DNA of 64,000 nucleotides from Emiliania huxleyi CCMP1516 (taxonomy: Eukaryota > Haptophyta > Isochrysidales > Noelaerhabdaceae). The stretch covers positions 115,655 through 179,654 of the forward strand of contig NW_005198965.1 of assembly GCF_000372725.1 (NCBI RefSeq), in the 5' to 3' direction. The position numbers and the translations under genes are program-made. Shown piece after piece: positions 41,933-52,715 of this stretch (positions within the stretch are counted from its first letter, which is position 1; every line of letters starts with the position of its first letter). Below the pieces are notes generated by a model. It made no database searches. It saw nothing but the letters and a program-made list of their open reading frames with translations, and was not told where the DNA came from.

Positions 41933-42286
41933 AGATGCGTGCCCGCACTAAAGATGCGGGACCCACACTAAATGTACTGCAGCTGCCCGCACCTAAAGTG
42001 AACTAAATGTGGCGCTAAATTTGAGATAAAACACACTAAATATGTGCTAAATATGTGCTAAATATGTGCTAAATATGTGCTAAATTTGCGCTAAATTTGT
42101 GCTAAATTTGCACTAAAGACGCACTACACACGCACTCGAACACGCACTAAATAGCGCACTAAACTATCACTAAAGTTCATTCACGCGCACTAAATTAGCC
42201 TTACTTGGCGCCTAGAGTAAGAAATTACGCGCTGCACTGCGCGGGCCGCCAGCTGCAGCTCTCCTCGACGCCCATCGAAAGAGGAA

Positions 42287-42952
42287 ATGCTGGCCGTGGC
42301 CTTCGTCCCGCTTGTCCTCGCCAGGGTCGCCGCGCCCTGCGCGTACGAGCACGCCGGCCATCACTTCGACTTGCGAGGCGCTGTGCCGTCCGAGTTGAGC
42401 GCCACGTCGGAGAGCGGCTTCAGGTATTTTATCTCGGCGTGCGGGCCGACACAGACTGTGTGCAACGGCGCGCCTTCGGTCGGCTCCAAGTGGCGCGGCA
42501 CAAAGTGCAACAACCTGGGCGACGAGGCCACGCGCAGCCTGTCGCTCCTTGACGCCCGAGACCCGCGCAAGGGCGTAAACATCACCTACCGCAAGGGTGA
42601 CGTCTGCCTGCGCGGGACGGACGAGACGGTCGACATGGGCTCTCGGAGCCTCACCCTCTCTCTCGTGTGCGACCCGAGCGTGAGCGAGGCCAAGCTGCGT
42701 GGCGTCGCTGAGCCGTCAATGTGCGAGACCGTCGCGACCGTCGTCACACATCGCGCGTGCCCGTCGACGTCAAGCTCGTGGGCCGGGCGACTCGTCGTGC
42801 TCCTACTGCTCGCGGGTGGGGCAGCCGCCGCCTACCGCCACGGCTTCTTTCGACCCGGTGGGCCCGCCGCTCAGCAGCTCGGGAGGTGGCAGGACGGAGC
42901 CGTGCGAGCCCTCTCCTCGGTGGACGAGGGGGCGAGTAGTCGTCCGATATGA
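42287..42952 (+). CDS. MRH-domain (mannose-6-phosphate-receptor-like) single-pass membrane protein
   Basis: A 221-residue frame from the ATG at 42287. A signal peptide (MLAVAFVPLVLARVAAP) is followed by an MRH fold: CAYEHAGHHFDLRGA, YFISACGPTQTVC, a Trp/Gly-rich middle, VNITYRKGDVC, SLTLSLVCDP and a last Cys pair before the membrane. One helix (LVVLLLLAGGAAAAYRHGFF) and a 35-residue tail with acidic and Ser residues end it. The layout resembles small cation-dependent M6P receptors and Atg27-type sorting proteins. It probably works in Golgi-endosome traffic of glycoproteins. The tail has no obvious acidic-dileucine signal. Confidence 0.75.
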   Translation: MLAVAFVPLVLARVAAPCAYEHAGHHFDLRGAVPSELSATSESGFRYFISACGPTQTVCNGAPSVGSKWRGTKCNNLGDEATRSLSLLDARDPRKGVNITYRKGDVCLRGTDETVDMGSRSLTLSLVCDPSVSEAKLRGVAEPSMCETVATVVTHRACPSTSSSWAGRLVVLLLLAGGAAAAYRHGFFRPGGPAAQQLGRWQDGAVRALSSVDEGASSRPI

Positions 42953-43360
42953 CGGCCAGCCATACAAACGATAGATAGATCTATCACCCACGCAATAACC
43001 AAAAACCAGAACGTTTGCCGCACCGCCGTCTCGCAAAACGTCGGGTGGTCGGGAGCTCCTACTACGGTCCTAAAGCCGTAGGCGCGATGCACAGATCCAG
43101 GCAGCAGGTAAGACCGTTCGAGCACCCCTCCATCTGTGAGGCCTCGCCTTCGTGTGCGCACGGATCTGCGCGGTGCCTTTGGGTGGCGCTCTCACAGGCG
43201 CTGTGCCTGACCCCTGCGCGCTTGGACACGTCGTGGCACGCTCTTTCGAGCGCGTTGCCGGATCTGCGTGATCATGCCTCATGGATCGTTTCACGTTTTG
43301 TGCCAGCGCTTCGCTAGTATGACTGGCACGGCACGGCGGAAGGAAGGTGAATTGCCGTGC
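42953..43360. other. Intergenic stretch
   Basis: No frame with a recognisable domain. Confidence 0.4.
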
Positions 43361-43606
43361 TCAGGCCAGACCTTCCTTTTCCTGGCACGCGTGGCAGTTG
43401 CCGTTGAAAGGGTGGATGAACTCCTCCGCGTCAATAGGGCGAAGGCAAGAGGGGCAAGTGTCCTGCTCCTCCTCCGTCTCCTGCTCCTCGTCATCGTCGT
43501 CGCTGCAGACGATCACGCGCCGACTCCGCTTCTTGACGGCCCTCGCCTTGACCTGGTGGGCCGCAGGATTGAGCAGCCGCGAAACCATCCTGCAGTGAAC
43601 GTGCAT
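43361..43606 (-). CDS. Possible small zinc-ribbon protein
   Basis: From the ATG at 43606 the frame gives 81 residues. A basic N-terminus (KARAVKKRSRR) and an acidic run (DDDDEEQETEEEQD) precede CPSCLRPIDAEEF and GNCHACQEKEG, a four-Cys site that could hold zinc. The frame is open further upstream without an ATG, so upstream exons are likely if it is real. No family assigned. Confidence 0.35.
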   Translation of the reverse strand: MHVHCRMVSRLLNPAAHQVKARAVKKRSRRVIVCSDDDDEEQETEEEQDTCPSCLRPIDAEEFIHPFNGNCHACQEKEGLA

Positions 43607-44154
43607 GGCCTTACACACATCGAGGTGACGACGACGCGATATGAGGCTGCGCGCACTCTTCTTTGGTTCCGCCCTTTGCGACGCCGGTTGCCGCGCAGCG
43701 TGCCTGTGGACGCCGTGGCTAATGTAAGGCGCCTTGGGCAAGAGGCGAGATGGCCACGGCGCAGCACTGCACCTTGAGCTCCTTGGCGCTCAGTCGTCTC
43801 AGCGTCACCTCCTCCGATCGCGCGAGCAGGCTGCTCGACATCCGAAGCTGTCGATGTTGAAGCGGTCCCGCGAAAATAATTTCTTCCCGTGGAGATTGAC
43901 TCCCGGCCCTTCCGATGTGTAAGGTGCCTATGGGCTTCCAGTATCGGACCTTCAAGACATGCGCTTTTGGCCGGTGGCCTCCTCGGACACGATGGTGCGG
44001 TTCGTTGATGACTGCACCAAGTGCTCCAAGGAGCAAGGTGTGGCCCAACTTGAAAGGTGCGGCAAAACTTTCTTCCTGACTTCACTCCTACAACTGAATC
44101 TATGAAAAAATGAAAGCCGTATGGGCTATGGGACCGACACCTACTCGAGTATTC
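43607..44154. other. Intergenic stretch next to the sulfatase 3' end
   Basis: The minus-strand frame stays open through part of it but shows no motif. It should contain the sulfatase 3' UTR. Confidence 0.35.
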
Positions 44155-47100
44155 TTACAGCGGCGGGGCGCGCGACTCCTTGTGAGCGTGCAGCGCCGCG
44201 CGCATCTCCCGCACCACCTCGCTATACGCGGGCAGGTCTGCGCGGTTCTTATTCTCGTCCGGGTCGATGCTGTGGTCGTAAAGCATGTAGTGCTTGTCCG
44301 AGGTCGTTTCACAAGACCTGGTGCAGGTTTCGATCGACCAGCATTGAGGCCTCTTACAGAACTCGGTGAACTGCTTGTCGGCAAAGCGAACGGTGTCGCT
44401 GTCGCGGTAGCGCGCAAAGATCGCGGGCTTCGATGGAGCGCTGCTGTTGGCCAACAGGGGCACCATCGACGTGCCTTGCACGTGCGCGGGCGCGGGGACG
44501 CCGATCAGGTCGAGGATGGTCGGGTAGAGGTCTAGATTCTCGACGAGCGCCGCGATGCGCGACGGGGCGAAGTCGGGCGCCTTGATGATCATGGGCACGT
44601 GCAGCGACGTCTCGTACACCGAGTGCTTGCACCACGTCCCTTTGTTGCCGAGGTGATACCCGTGGTCGCTCGTAAAGGTGATGATCGTCTCGTCGTACAT
44701 TGTCCTGGGCGTCACGGACCCTGCGTCGCGTAGTGGCGAGGGCGGCGCGGAGAACGACTTGAGCTCTGCAAAGAGGTAGCCGATGAGGGCGTCGACGTAT
44801 GAGACGCAGGCGTAGTAGCCGTGGACGAGGTCCTTTGCGAGTTCATCGGGCAGGTTGACGGCGCCGCCGCTCGGTCCGCCGGTCCCCGCATTGTACGTGG
44901 GGATCGGCTCACCCAGAAAGTCGCCGTAGGCTGTGAGCTCCTTGTAGTGGATCGATCGAATCGGCGCTCCCTCGGGCAGCCACGGGTTACTGGCCAGGCG
45001 GAGCTCGGAGCGCTGATACATGTCCCAGTACCGCTTGGGGCAAGCAAAAGGGAGGTGCGGCCGATTGAACCCCGCGGTGATAAAGAACGGGCCGCCGTCC
45101 TCGTGGGCACGACGGATGTCTCCGATCACCTTCTCCGTCATCACTCCGTCGGGGTACGTCCAGTCGTCCACGTCCGCTGCCTCATACGCCGGCGACGTGC
45201 CGCCGACCCGCCCCCCCGGCCCCGAGGGTCGCGTGAGGAGCGAAACTGTGCTCCGGTTCTCCGCCAACGGGTCGAATCGATCGTGCCTTCTGGAGTCCGA
45301 GGACGCGCTCGCCCCCTCGCTCGCTCGCTGGAGCAGAGGGGCCTGTGGCCGTGATGTGCACTCTGCGCACCCGCTACACGACAACTTCCAGTTGCACTTT
45401 TGCGTCCACGATTTGGTGTTGCCTGTGCAAAAGGTACTGCACCCAGGTACCAGCGGCGGAGGAGGCGGCGCAAAGGGCGGGCTGGGTGGGTTCGGTGGGT
45501 AGTCCCTGTATGGGCAGCACATACCCCTGTAGGGACACGAGGAGATTGAGTCCGATGAGCCAACGCATTGTTGACAGAAGATGCAGACTTCGTGAAACGA
45601 GCCCGCGTTGTCCGCATGCTCGTGGTAGATCTTGCCGTTCGAGATCGTCCTGTAGCCCTTGGACCTGAGCACCTTTGGTAGGTCAGGGACGCCGGGCGCA
45701 TCGAACTGGGCCCACGAGTCCCACTGATTGAAGCGGATCGGCGTCGAGTACAGGCTTGTCATCAGGCTTGCGCGTGACGCGCCACACATGGGGACTTGAG
45801 CGTAGGCCGTCTCGAAGAGGCTTCCCTCAACCGCAAACTGGTCGATGATCGGCGTGATCGCCGGCGCGAAGCCCGATTGGCGCCCATACGTACCGAGGAG
45901 CGGCGCCAAATCGTCAACCATGATGAAGAGAACATTCCTTCGACTATTCAATGGTGGCGAGGGCGGTGGTGCGCCCGGCGGTCTTGGTATCGGATTAGAT
46001 GGTGGCAACGGTGGCGGCTGGGGCGGCAGCGGCGAGACGACAAAGACAGAGTTGGAGTAGCCGCTGCCGCATGTTGCGCAGTAGCCCTCCATATGGCATC
46101 TGACGTCCGGGAGGCGCGGGTACTGCTGTGCAGGCGTCCCGTACGTGTCATCGCAGTAGCATTGGACACCGTGCTGCAACGCAAAGTACGTGTACGCCTG
46201 ACAGGCACGGTTGCACGTCGCGTGATCGAACCCCCAGTTCGACCCGTCATCGATTTTTGGCTGTAGAAGGTCGCGGTCAGCGTCATCCTGGTAGCAGCCG
46301 ACGTACGTGAAACCATCTACCTCCATCGGCGACACGGGAGGCGGCGACGGCGCGGGAGGAACGCACTCCGGGCAGCCTGCGCAACCGGACCAAGTGCACG
46401 TTTTCTCCGGCGGGAACGTCTGAGCAGCACAGTGCTGTCTGCACGGTAGGGAGCTTGGCGGAGATGGCGGAGATGGAGGAGCTGATGGAGGCGGCGTCGG
46501 CGGTGGTGGCGAAACATAGCATGCGGCACATCCACCGCAGCCGTCCCAACGGCACGTCACTTCCGGCGGAGCGGTCTTGTCCGCACATAAGGGACTGCAG
46601 ATCGGTGGCGGCGGAGGCGAGGGCGGTGTCGAGGGTGGAGGCGGCGTGGGCGGAGGCGGCGTGGGCGGAGGCGGCGTGGGCGGAGGCGGCGTGGGAGGCG
46701 GCGGGGAGGGCGGAGGCGGCGTGGGCGGAGGCAACGCCGGCGGAGGAGGCGGCAAGGGCGGAGGCGGCAAGGGCGGAGGCGGCGTGGGCGGAGGCGGCAA
46801 GGGCAGAGGCGGCGAGGGCGAAGGCTGGGGTTGTGAGCGAGGCGAGGAACACTCCGAGCAGCCTCCACAGCCGGGCCAAGTGCAACGCGTCACCCACGGG
46901 TAGGAATGTACGGCACAGTGCTGCTTGCATAAGCTCGGTAGCAGCTGGGTCGGCGTCTGCGGAGGCATCATCGTTGGTGGTGGCGAGACAAAACATTCGG
47001 TACACCCTCGGCAGCCGTCCCAAAAGCACCTCATCTCCCAGGGTTGGGTCTTCTGTGTGCAGAAGCGCTCGCAGACCGGCGCCGTGCATTCAGTGCAGCC

Positions 47101-47199
47101 TGCACAGCCTGTCCAAGAGCACCGATCACCCCACGGCCACGTCGATATAGTGCAGTGGACACGGCAAAGAAGGTTGGGCGGCTGGGCCGGAGTCGTCAT
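44155..47199 (-). CDS. Sulfatase with WSC domain and six-Cys modules, extracellular type
   Basis: The frame from the ATG at 47199 gives 1,014 residues. It stays open upstream without an ATG, and a signal-peptide exon may lie there. Five copies of a C-x3-C-x10-C-x4-C-x2-C-x2-C module (for example CRVHCTISTWPWGDRC) alternate with long Pro-rich spacers. A WSC carbohydrate-binding domain follows (FTYVGCYQDDADRDL ... VQCYCDDTYG). The sulfatase domain starts at NVLFIMVDDLAPLLGTYG. The CGASR near residue 470 is the C-x-P/A-x-R site whose Cys becomes formylglycine. SDHGYHLGNKGTWCKHSVYE and a C-terminal YDHSIDPDENKN complete the iduronate-2-sulfatase-like pattern. A sixth Cys module (CSTFCTGNTKSW ...) is inserted within the sulfatase domain. 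It likely desulfates algal cell-wall or mucilage polysaccharides. Confidence 0.85.
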   Translation of the reverse strand: MTTPAQPPNLLCRVHCTISTWPWGDRCSWTGCAGCTECTAPVCERFCTQKTQPWEMRCFWDGCRGCTECFVSPPPTMMPPQTPTQLLPSLCKQHCAVHSYPWVTRCTWPGCGGCSECSSPRSQPQPSPSPPLPLPPPPTPPPPLPPPPLPPPPPALPPPTPPPPSPPPPTPPPPTPPPPTPPPPTPPPPSTPPSPPPPPICSPLCADKTAPPEVTCRWDGCGGCAACYVSPPPPTPPPSAPPSPPSPPSSLPCRQHCAAQTFPPEKTCTWSGCAGCPECVPPAPSPPPVSPMEVDGFTYVGCYQDDADRDLLQPKIDDGSNWGFDHATCNRACQAYTYFALQHGVQCYCDDTYGTPAQQYPRLPDVRCHMEGYCATCGSGYSNSVFVVSPLPPQPPPLPPSNPIPRPPGAPPPSPPLNSRRNVLFIMVDDLAPLLGTYGRQSGFAPAITPIIDQFAVEGSLFETAYAQVPMCGASRASLMTSLYSTPIRFNQWDSWAQFDAPGVPDLPKVLRSKGYRTISNGKIYHEHADNAGSFHEVCIFCQQCVGSSDSISSCPYRGMCCPYRDYPPNPPSPPFAPPPPPLVPGCSTFCTGNTKSWTQKCNWKLSCSGCAECTSRPQAPLLQRASEGASASSDSRRHDRFDPLAENRSTVSLLTRPSGPGGRVGGTSPAYEAADVDDWTYPDGVMTEKVIGDIRRAHEDGGPFFITAGFNRPHLPFACPKRYWDMYQRSELRLASNPWLPEGAPIRSIHYKELTAYGDFLGEPIPTYNAGTGGPSGGAVNLPDELAKDLVHGYYACVSYVDALIGYLFAELKSFSAPPSPLRDAGSVTPRTMYDETIITFTSDHGYHLGNKGTWCKHSVYETSLHVPMIIKAPDFAPSRIAALVENLDLYPTILDLIGVPAPAHVQGTSMVPLLANSSAPSKPAIFARYRDSDTVRFADKQFTEFCKRPQCWSIETCTRSCETTSDKHYMLYDHSIDPDENKNRADLPAYSEVVREMRAALHAHKESRAPPL

Positions 47200-47383
47200 C
47201 GTGCTCTTGGGGCGGCTGCTCTGCCATGCATATTCGTGTGGACCCGGGATCGGTAAATAGAGTTCGACCTTGGTTCTTACTTTTTGGCCCGCCGAAAGAT
47301 TCTGATCTGGTCGCAACCAGTTTTGCTCATCGGCAGGATTTCATCCTCGAGCAAAAGTACATTAAAAACCGTGTCTCGTCTCC

Positions 47384-48128
47384 TTGAGCACTTGAGCACT
47401 GGATAGGGTCGGTTACGCATGGTACGGGACCCCTCGATCGTCTCGCCCTCCCTCACTGGTGTGTTCATTGGGGGGGGTCATAACAAACACGGTACAGGAT
47501 CGAGGTGCACGCTGCCGAGGCAGTGTCGTCCCCCCTCTCCCCGACGGCGATGGCGGTGTGACCGATCGAGCTACAAGAGGAGCTTGTTCAGCAGGATCCG
47601 GGATAGTCAGATGCACTACCTCACTGGGCCTGAGACCATCCTCTCGAGAAGAGCTCGAGGTCGAGTGGCAGCGGCCAAGCGCATGAGCGCATGAGCAGAG
47701 AGAGTTCATCAGACAACCCATCCATGCGGTGATAGATAGATAGATCTGACGTAAGTGGTAAGATGCGTGCAGGAGGTTGTATACGTTGTGTACGACGCCG
47801 GCGCGGCAATATTATTTATTGATATTGTGCACGCACGTGAATGCAGATGGCACAAGGAGGCCCCGCGCATCGTCGTGTGTCGGTGTGCATGGCCATGCGC
47901 GAGATGGCCGATGCGGTGTTGTGGCTGTGTGTCGGGGTGTGGCGTGACTGAGACTGTGCCCGTGACCGGCGTGGGCGTGGGCGCGGGGCCGTCCCGTTTT
48001 GATCTCTCGGTCTGTGGGGGGCCGAGCCGCCTCGGGGTGGCGGGCGGGCGGGCGTTTTGAAAAACAGAAAACAGGAAAGGGGTCCCGTACCATGCGGAAT
48101 CGGCCCTATAAGTGCTCAAGTGCTCAAA
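47384..48128. mobile_element. Inverted-repeat element of about 745 bases
   Basis: The left arm (47384-47434) reads TTGAGCACTTGAGCACT, then ATAGGGTCGG, then GCATGGTACGGGACCCC. The right arm (48076-48128) is its complement with a few differences. Ends are the GAGCACTTGAGCAC repeat. The interior has no convincing transposase frame. Part of repeat D (47996-48020) lies inside. A non-autonomous DNA element is likely. Confidence 0.55.
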
Positions 48129-50033
48129 CAGAAAACAAGAGGGGGCCGGGGGGGCCGCCCCCCCCCACTGGGAGTAGAAAATACGTGCAAGGGGGCCAAG
48201 GAAGGAGGCCTGGACGCTGGAGGCGGCGCGGGGAAGCAGCATCAAGTGAGAGCAGGAAGGATGGCGCTTAGGGTCGGCTTTGAACAAAAGGCGTTTTCTT
48301 GCATTTTTGCTCCCGGCTAAGGGAGCAAGCAAGCCCACTCAACCCCAAGTACTCACCGTTTTACAGTGGTGTTTTTGTCGCATCGGCTGCAGCCTCTGCT
48401 GGGGCGGAACGCGCGGGGTTTTCGGCGCGATGCCCTCGGCGAGTACACGCTACAGCACCGCCGCAAGCTCTCCTGCGCGCGCGTGACGTGTGGGACGCGT
48501 GCGCTGCGCTCAAACGTCGCGATTTGGCGATAGGCGTTCGAGCCGGCGCACAGCGGATAGGTGCGCCGCGCAGGGGGGGTCGGAGGGGTGCGAGAGGGGG
48601 CGTGGGTCGGGCGCGCACCGGCTGGCTCCGGGAGCGGCCGTCACGTCGAGGAGTGGGGCTGTCGGCGGCTCGAGCGCCGAGGCGAGCCGCTCTGCTGCGC
48701 CGCCGACAGCCCCTCTTCCGAGCCGGCGCGTGGAAGCGAGCCGCGGCCGGTGTCGCTGGTGTCGCTGGTGCGGTGGCGGCGAGGGTTCATCGGCCGGCAG
48801 CGAGAGCGACCGTCATGAAAGGAGGGGGGGGGGCTGTCGGCGGCCCGTGTGGCTCACTGCCGATCCGGCGCCTGGCGGCGGGGGCGAGCCGCGAACAATC
48901 GTCGCTGGTGGTGGTGGTGCGGCGGCGGCGGCTCGCCCTTCACTCCAGCCGCGGCTCCGTTCCCGCCGCCGCCCACCGTGCACCTACCACACGCTGCCGA
49001 GCAGGCACCCGGCTCAGGGTGGAGTCGGTCGGGCCGTCGGTGCCGGAGCGGCGGCAGTCCATCGTGTACGTGCACGGCGCCTTTGCGCGCCGCGTTGCGG
49101 GGCGAGGCGCGCTTGGCGGAGCGTGTGGTGCGTGGAGAGGCGTGTGTTGTGGGGCTGTCTGTCCTTTGTGCTGGCTGCAGCCACAGCCTGCAGCTTCGGT
49201 GTTTGTGTTACTCAACTTGTGCGGCTGGCCTCATTTTGGCACTGGTTTCTTCCTGTCTTTCTTGACGTCTAGCGGAACCACCGAAGTTCTCCCGCAGGGT
49301 TGCTCTAGGTGTGATGCGCGTCCGGGGTTGTTTTTGTGTGAACAACATCTCGCGCTCAAATCTCCGACTGGTCGTTGCGACATCCCATAAGTGGTGTAGA
49401 GATTGGTTGTTTCCACAATCAAACAGTCCGTGAAGAGTGCTTGATTCACGGACAGCGAGGCTGCCCGCAGTTCAATCGTTGCCCGCAAGCGGAGCTCCCC
49501 ACCGGCGGGCTTGAAGACACTGAGCCGAGCGCGCCGGCGGCGGACCGCCGCCGGCGCGCTCGCTTCGGCGGATGGCTGAGCGGCACAGTTTCTGGCCGCC
49601 CGGCCTGCGAGCTGTCGCCGCGAGACGATCGAAGGCGCTCAGTTCAAGCGCGCCGCCATGCCAGATCTCGCCCCACGCCCCGACCAGACCGGGCAGTACG
49701 TGCAGGAATGATGCAGGCATGATGGATGGGTGTGGTGAGCACGCCAGCGGCACCGCTGCGCACTCTCAGGGTCGCAGCCGCCTATCTCGTGAGGGGCGTG
49801 GCTCGGGGCGGGTGCGAGAGAGTCGAGGAGCGCGGCGCGCGCGTGCGCGCGCGTGGTAAAGTCGGTTTATATTTCATCACTGGTATAAAAGAGACCCAAA
49901 ACGGCACGCGCGCCGCGCGCACGCGCGCTCGCATCACCTCAACACTCACACAGCAAATCAAAGATGCGGGCAGCCGCTCGGGCGAGGGTTTCTTCGATCA
50001 AAAGAGGGACGGCAGCGAATCTCTACACAGCTC
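48129..50033. other. Long stretch without a supported gene
   Basis: Several GC-rich frames overlap on both strands (for example 48299-49390 plus) but none has a domain, signal or codon pattern that stands out. Inverted GGCGGACCGCC-type words occur near 49530. It should contain the promoter of the gene starting at 50034. Confidence 0.4.
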
Positions 50034-51898
50034 ATGCGCCGCACGCCGCAAGAGGTGCGTCGCCTTCAAGGCCAGAGAGTCGCGTTGCGCGACCTCGCGA
50101 GCCGTACCAAGCTCAACGGTAAGGTGGGCCGTCTCGCGGGAGCTGACGGTGAGCGGTGGAAGGTGGAGCTGGACGGCAGCGGCGAGGTGGTGAAGGCTCG
50201 CGAGCGCAATCTGGAGCTGACGGGCCTCGCGGAGACCGCCTCGCTCGCTGCCGCGCTCGACGACAAGCCGTATGAGTCGTACACATTGCCGCCGCTGCAC
50301 CTCCCTCGCTACCACCATTATGTGCGAGCGGAGGCGAACGGACGCCGCGAGCCGACGCTCGAGGACGTGTTTCTGCTCGAGTACGAAAAGTTCGACGACG
50401 GCAGCAAGCTGTGGCCGGTGCTGGAGAAGGAGAGGGAATGGTACCTCGAGGCGCGCCTCCACGACTTCCTGCTCGCCGACGGCTACGAGCCGCCGAAGGG
50501 AGCGGAGCTCGACCGCAAGGCGCCGCTCGCAGCAAAGGCGGCGCGGCGCAAGCGGCGGGAGAGGCTCGAGAAATTCCTATGGCGGGAGCAGCTCCGCGAG
50601 CAGATGCTGGAGATGGAGGCGCAGGAGAAGGCCGACCTGCAGCGCGCGCGCAAGGCCATGAACAAGGCGGACCAGACGGCGCGCGACAAGGAGGCGCACG
50701 CGCACTTCCTGCGCATCACCGTCCACCTCGGCTCCGGCACGCACGCGCCCAACGTCGGCGGCGACATCCAGGAGGAGCTCCGCGCGATCCAGCGGCGCGA
50801 CGAGCGGGTGCGTCCACCCCCGCTCTCACCTCCACCCCTCGCACCCGCACCGACCCTCCTTGCCGCGCGCGCTCAGGAGGGCCGGCCCGCCTTTTCTTTC
50901 GAGGAGAATTTTAACATCGCGCGCGACGGCCGGAAGGAGGCGGGGAAGCTCGAGCAGCTCTACGTCAAGCACTGCATGCCTGCCATCTCCCTCTGGCCGA
51001 GCGTCGCGTGGCCGACGTACTCCCACGCCTCGCGATACGACCACTGGTACACGACCAAGGAGCTCCGCACCTGCCGCCTCTGCTTTGCCCTCACCGCGCA
51101 GAGGATTGACGCCGATGTGCACGCGGTCCTCCTCTCGTCGCTGCACGCGCGGCTGCGCCTCGAGGAGACCATCCCGGAAGACAAGTGCGACGACTTCATC
51201 GACGGCCTCGTCAAGAAGGGCGAGTACGGCACCGCCGCGGACGAGGTCAACTTCGAGTCGTCCGAGCAGCGCCGCTTCATCGAGGAGAAGTTGAAGAGCG
51301 ACCTCCGAGAGAGCCGCGCGGAGCGCGGCTGGCTGTGCGGCTGCACGTCGCGGCACCCAATCTGGCGCGAGGGCGGCGCCTATGGCGGCTGCCGCGACTG
51401 CTTCGACGCGCAGCTAGTCGAGATGATCGAAACGCGCGCCCTCGGCGCCGACAACCCGCGCAAGAAGGCGTGGGTCGACGCGCGCACCTACGAGTGGGAC
51501 GTCCACACTACTTCTACCCGATGGCCGACGAGGCGGCGCGGGAGCTGATGCAGAGCGGCACGTTCACCGAGTCGCACAAGGAGGAGCTCAGGCAGCGGCT
51601 GCGTGCCGCGCGCGCGGCGGATGCGGCGGCAGAGGCGGATGCCGAGGCGGTGGCTGAGGCGGCAGAGGAGGCGGCGAGGGAGAAGGCGCTGGCGGAGGCG
51701 GCGGGTTGGGCGGCGGCGGCGGCGGAGAGCGCGGGGCCCGACAACGCCTCGCTGCCGTCGGCAGCCGCAAGCGTGGCCGCCACGCCGGGCGCCTTTGCCT
51801 CTCGCGACATGTGCCCCGACCCCGATTGCGCGGACTGCGCGGCGGAGTTTGAGTGTATGGCGTGCGTGGGGGAGGACGAGGGCGGCGTGCTGGTGTGA
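50034..51898 (+). CDS. Unrecognised protein with an SH3/KOW-like start and Cys pairs
   Basis: The ATG at 50034 opens a frame with an N-terminal small beta-barrel-like piece (GKVGRLAGADGERWKVELDG ... VKARERNLEL), similar to modules found beside ankyrin or MYND domains in algal proteins. A long Arg/Glu coiled coil follows (RRKRRERLEKFLWREQLREQ). An intron (GTGCG ... CTCAG) spans about 50810-50873. The C-terminal half has CRLCF, CGCTSRHP and CRDCF pairs, which may form a zinc site, then an Ala/Glu helix and CPDPDCADC ... CMACVGEDEGG. Near 51508 (GTCCACACTAC) the frame must change to reach the stop at 51896-51898: a two-base AC excess or sequence error is likely. Function unknown. Confidence 0.6.
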
Positions 51899-52715
51899 GC
51901 GTGTGAGAGGGCTGGCTCTGTGACACGCCTCTTGCTCTTCGGTCCTCGCTCTTCCCGGTCGCGCGCGGAGTCTGGATTGTCGCCAGTCGCGAGTGCGCGG
52001 GTACGCGTGTGCGTGCGGGTCGGCGTGTGTGTGCATGTGTGCGTGGGGACCCGTGCATTCTTAATCATTCTCTTTGCGAACTTACAATACACACTCTCTA
52101 GCTGTCGCGCTGACTGTGGACTCGCGACAGCTGTGGCTGTGTGATGAACACACGCGCTCGCACAAGGTCTACCGATGCACAGAAATTCGCGCCACCAAGA
52201 CCGCGCGGCACGTACGCGCACTTGCCGGCCTCGAGGCGCGCTCTCCTTGCGCGGCATGCCCTGTGGTGTCAGCGCTTCGCCTCGGAGCCGCTCGACTGTA
52301 CGAGAGTCGGGCTCCGGCCCTCGGTACCACGGCAGCGTCGGCGTGCTCCCTTCCGGCCGCGACAGGCGCGAGGCGGGTGGCGGTGCGGCGGCTGCTGATG
52401 CTGCTGCCGCGCAGAGCTGTTCGTGCAGCCGAGAAGTGGCACACAGCTCGAAGGCGGCGTCGGCGACCGCCGCGCTGGCTCTCTCTCCTCGGCAGACGCC
52501 GCGTCGCGTCTCGGCGGCGGCAGCTACTTCGCCGCGAGAGTAGCGAGGCGACGCACGCGCCTCCGCTCTGCGGCAGCAGCCTCTAGCGAACGCGCCGGCA
52601 TAGCGCTGGGCCGGGCGAGGGCGAGCCGAGAATTTTACAACAAAACCGAGAAAAACGTCGAAGATCCCCTGTGCACTGTGCCCAGCCCTCTCCGCGCGGC
52701 GATGCGCCCTCCCCC
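51899..52715. other. Intergenic stretch
   Basis: It has TGTGTGTG-rich sequence near 52010-52040. A long minus-strand open frame crosses it (51514-52851) but lacks an ATG near its start and has no motif, so it is not called a gene. Confidence 0.4.

Larger units (their letters stand above)
40200..42205. mobile_element. 2-kb element bounded by inverted arrays of 11-base TTTAGCGC repeats (foldback-like)
   Basis: The left array (about 40204-40380) is built of TTTAGCGCAAA units in tandem. The right array (about 41930-42200) is built of the complementary form (GTGCTAAATAT, GCGCTAAATTT). Ends read TAAATTTAGTGCG on the left and CTAATTTAGTGCGCG (complement) on the right. Inverted subterminal tandem repeats around a coding interior resemble foldback-type DNA transposons. 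The interior has at least two frames (40600-41170 and 41483-41932), with no recognisable transposase. No target duplication could be fixed. A chance pair of satellite patches is the alternative. Confidence 0.55.

Noticed and set aside
46455-47150. Ala/Glu-rich plus-strand frame of 231 residues
   Set aside because: Antisense of the sulfatase's Pro-rich spacers and Cys modules; the repeats come from the codons on the other strand.
48299-49390. 363-residue plus-strand frame
   Set aside because: Arg/Ala/Gly composition typical of GC-rich noncoding frames; no motif, and other frames are equally open.
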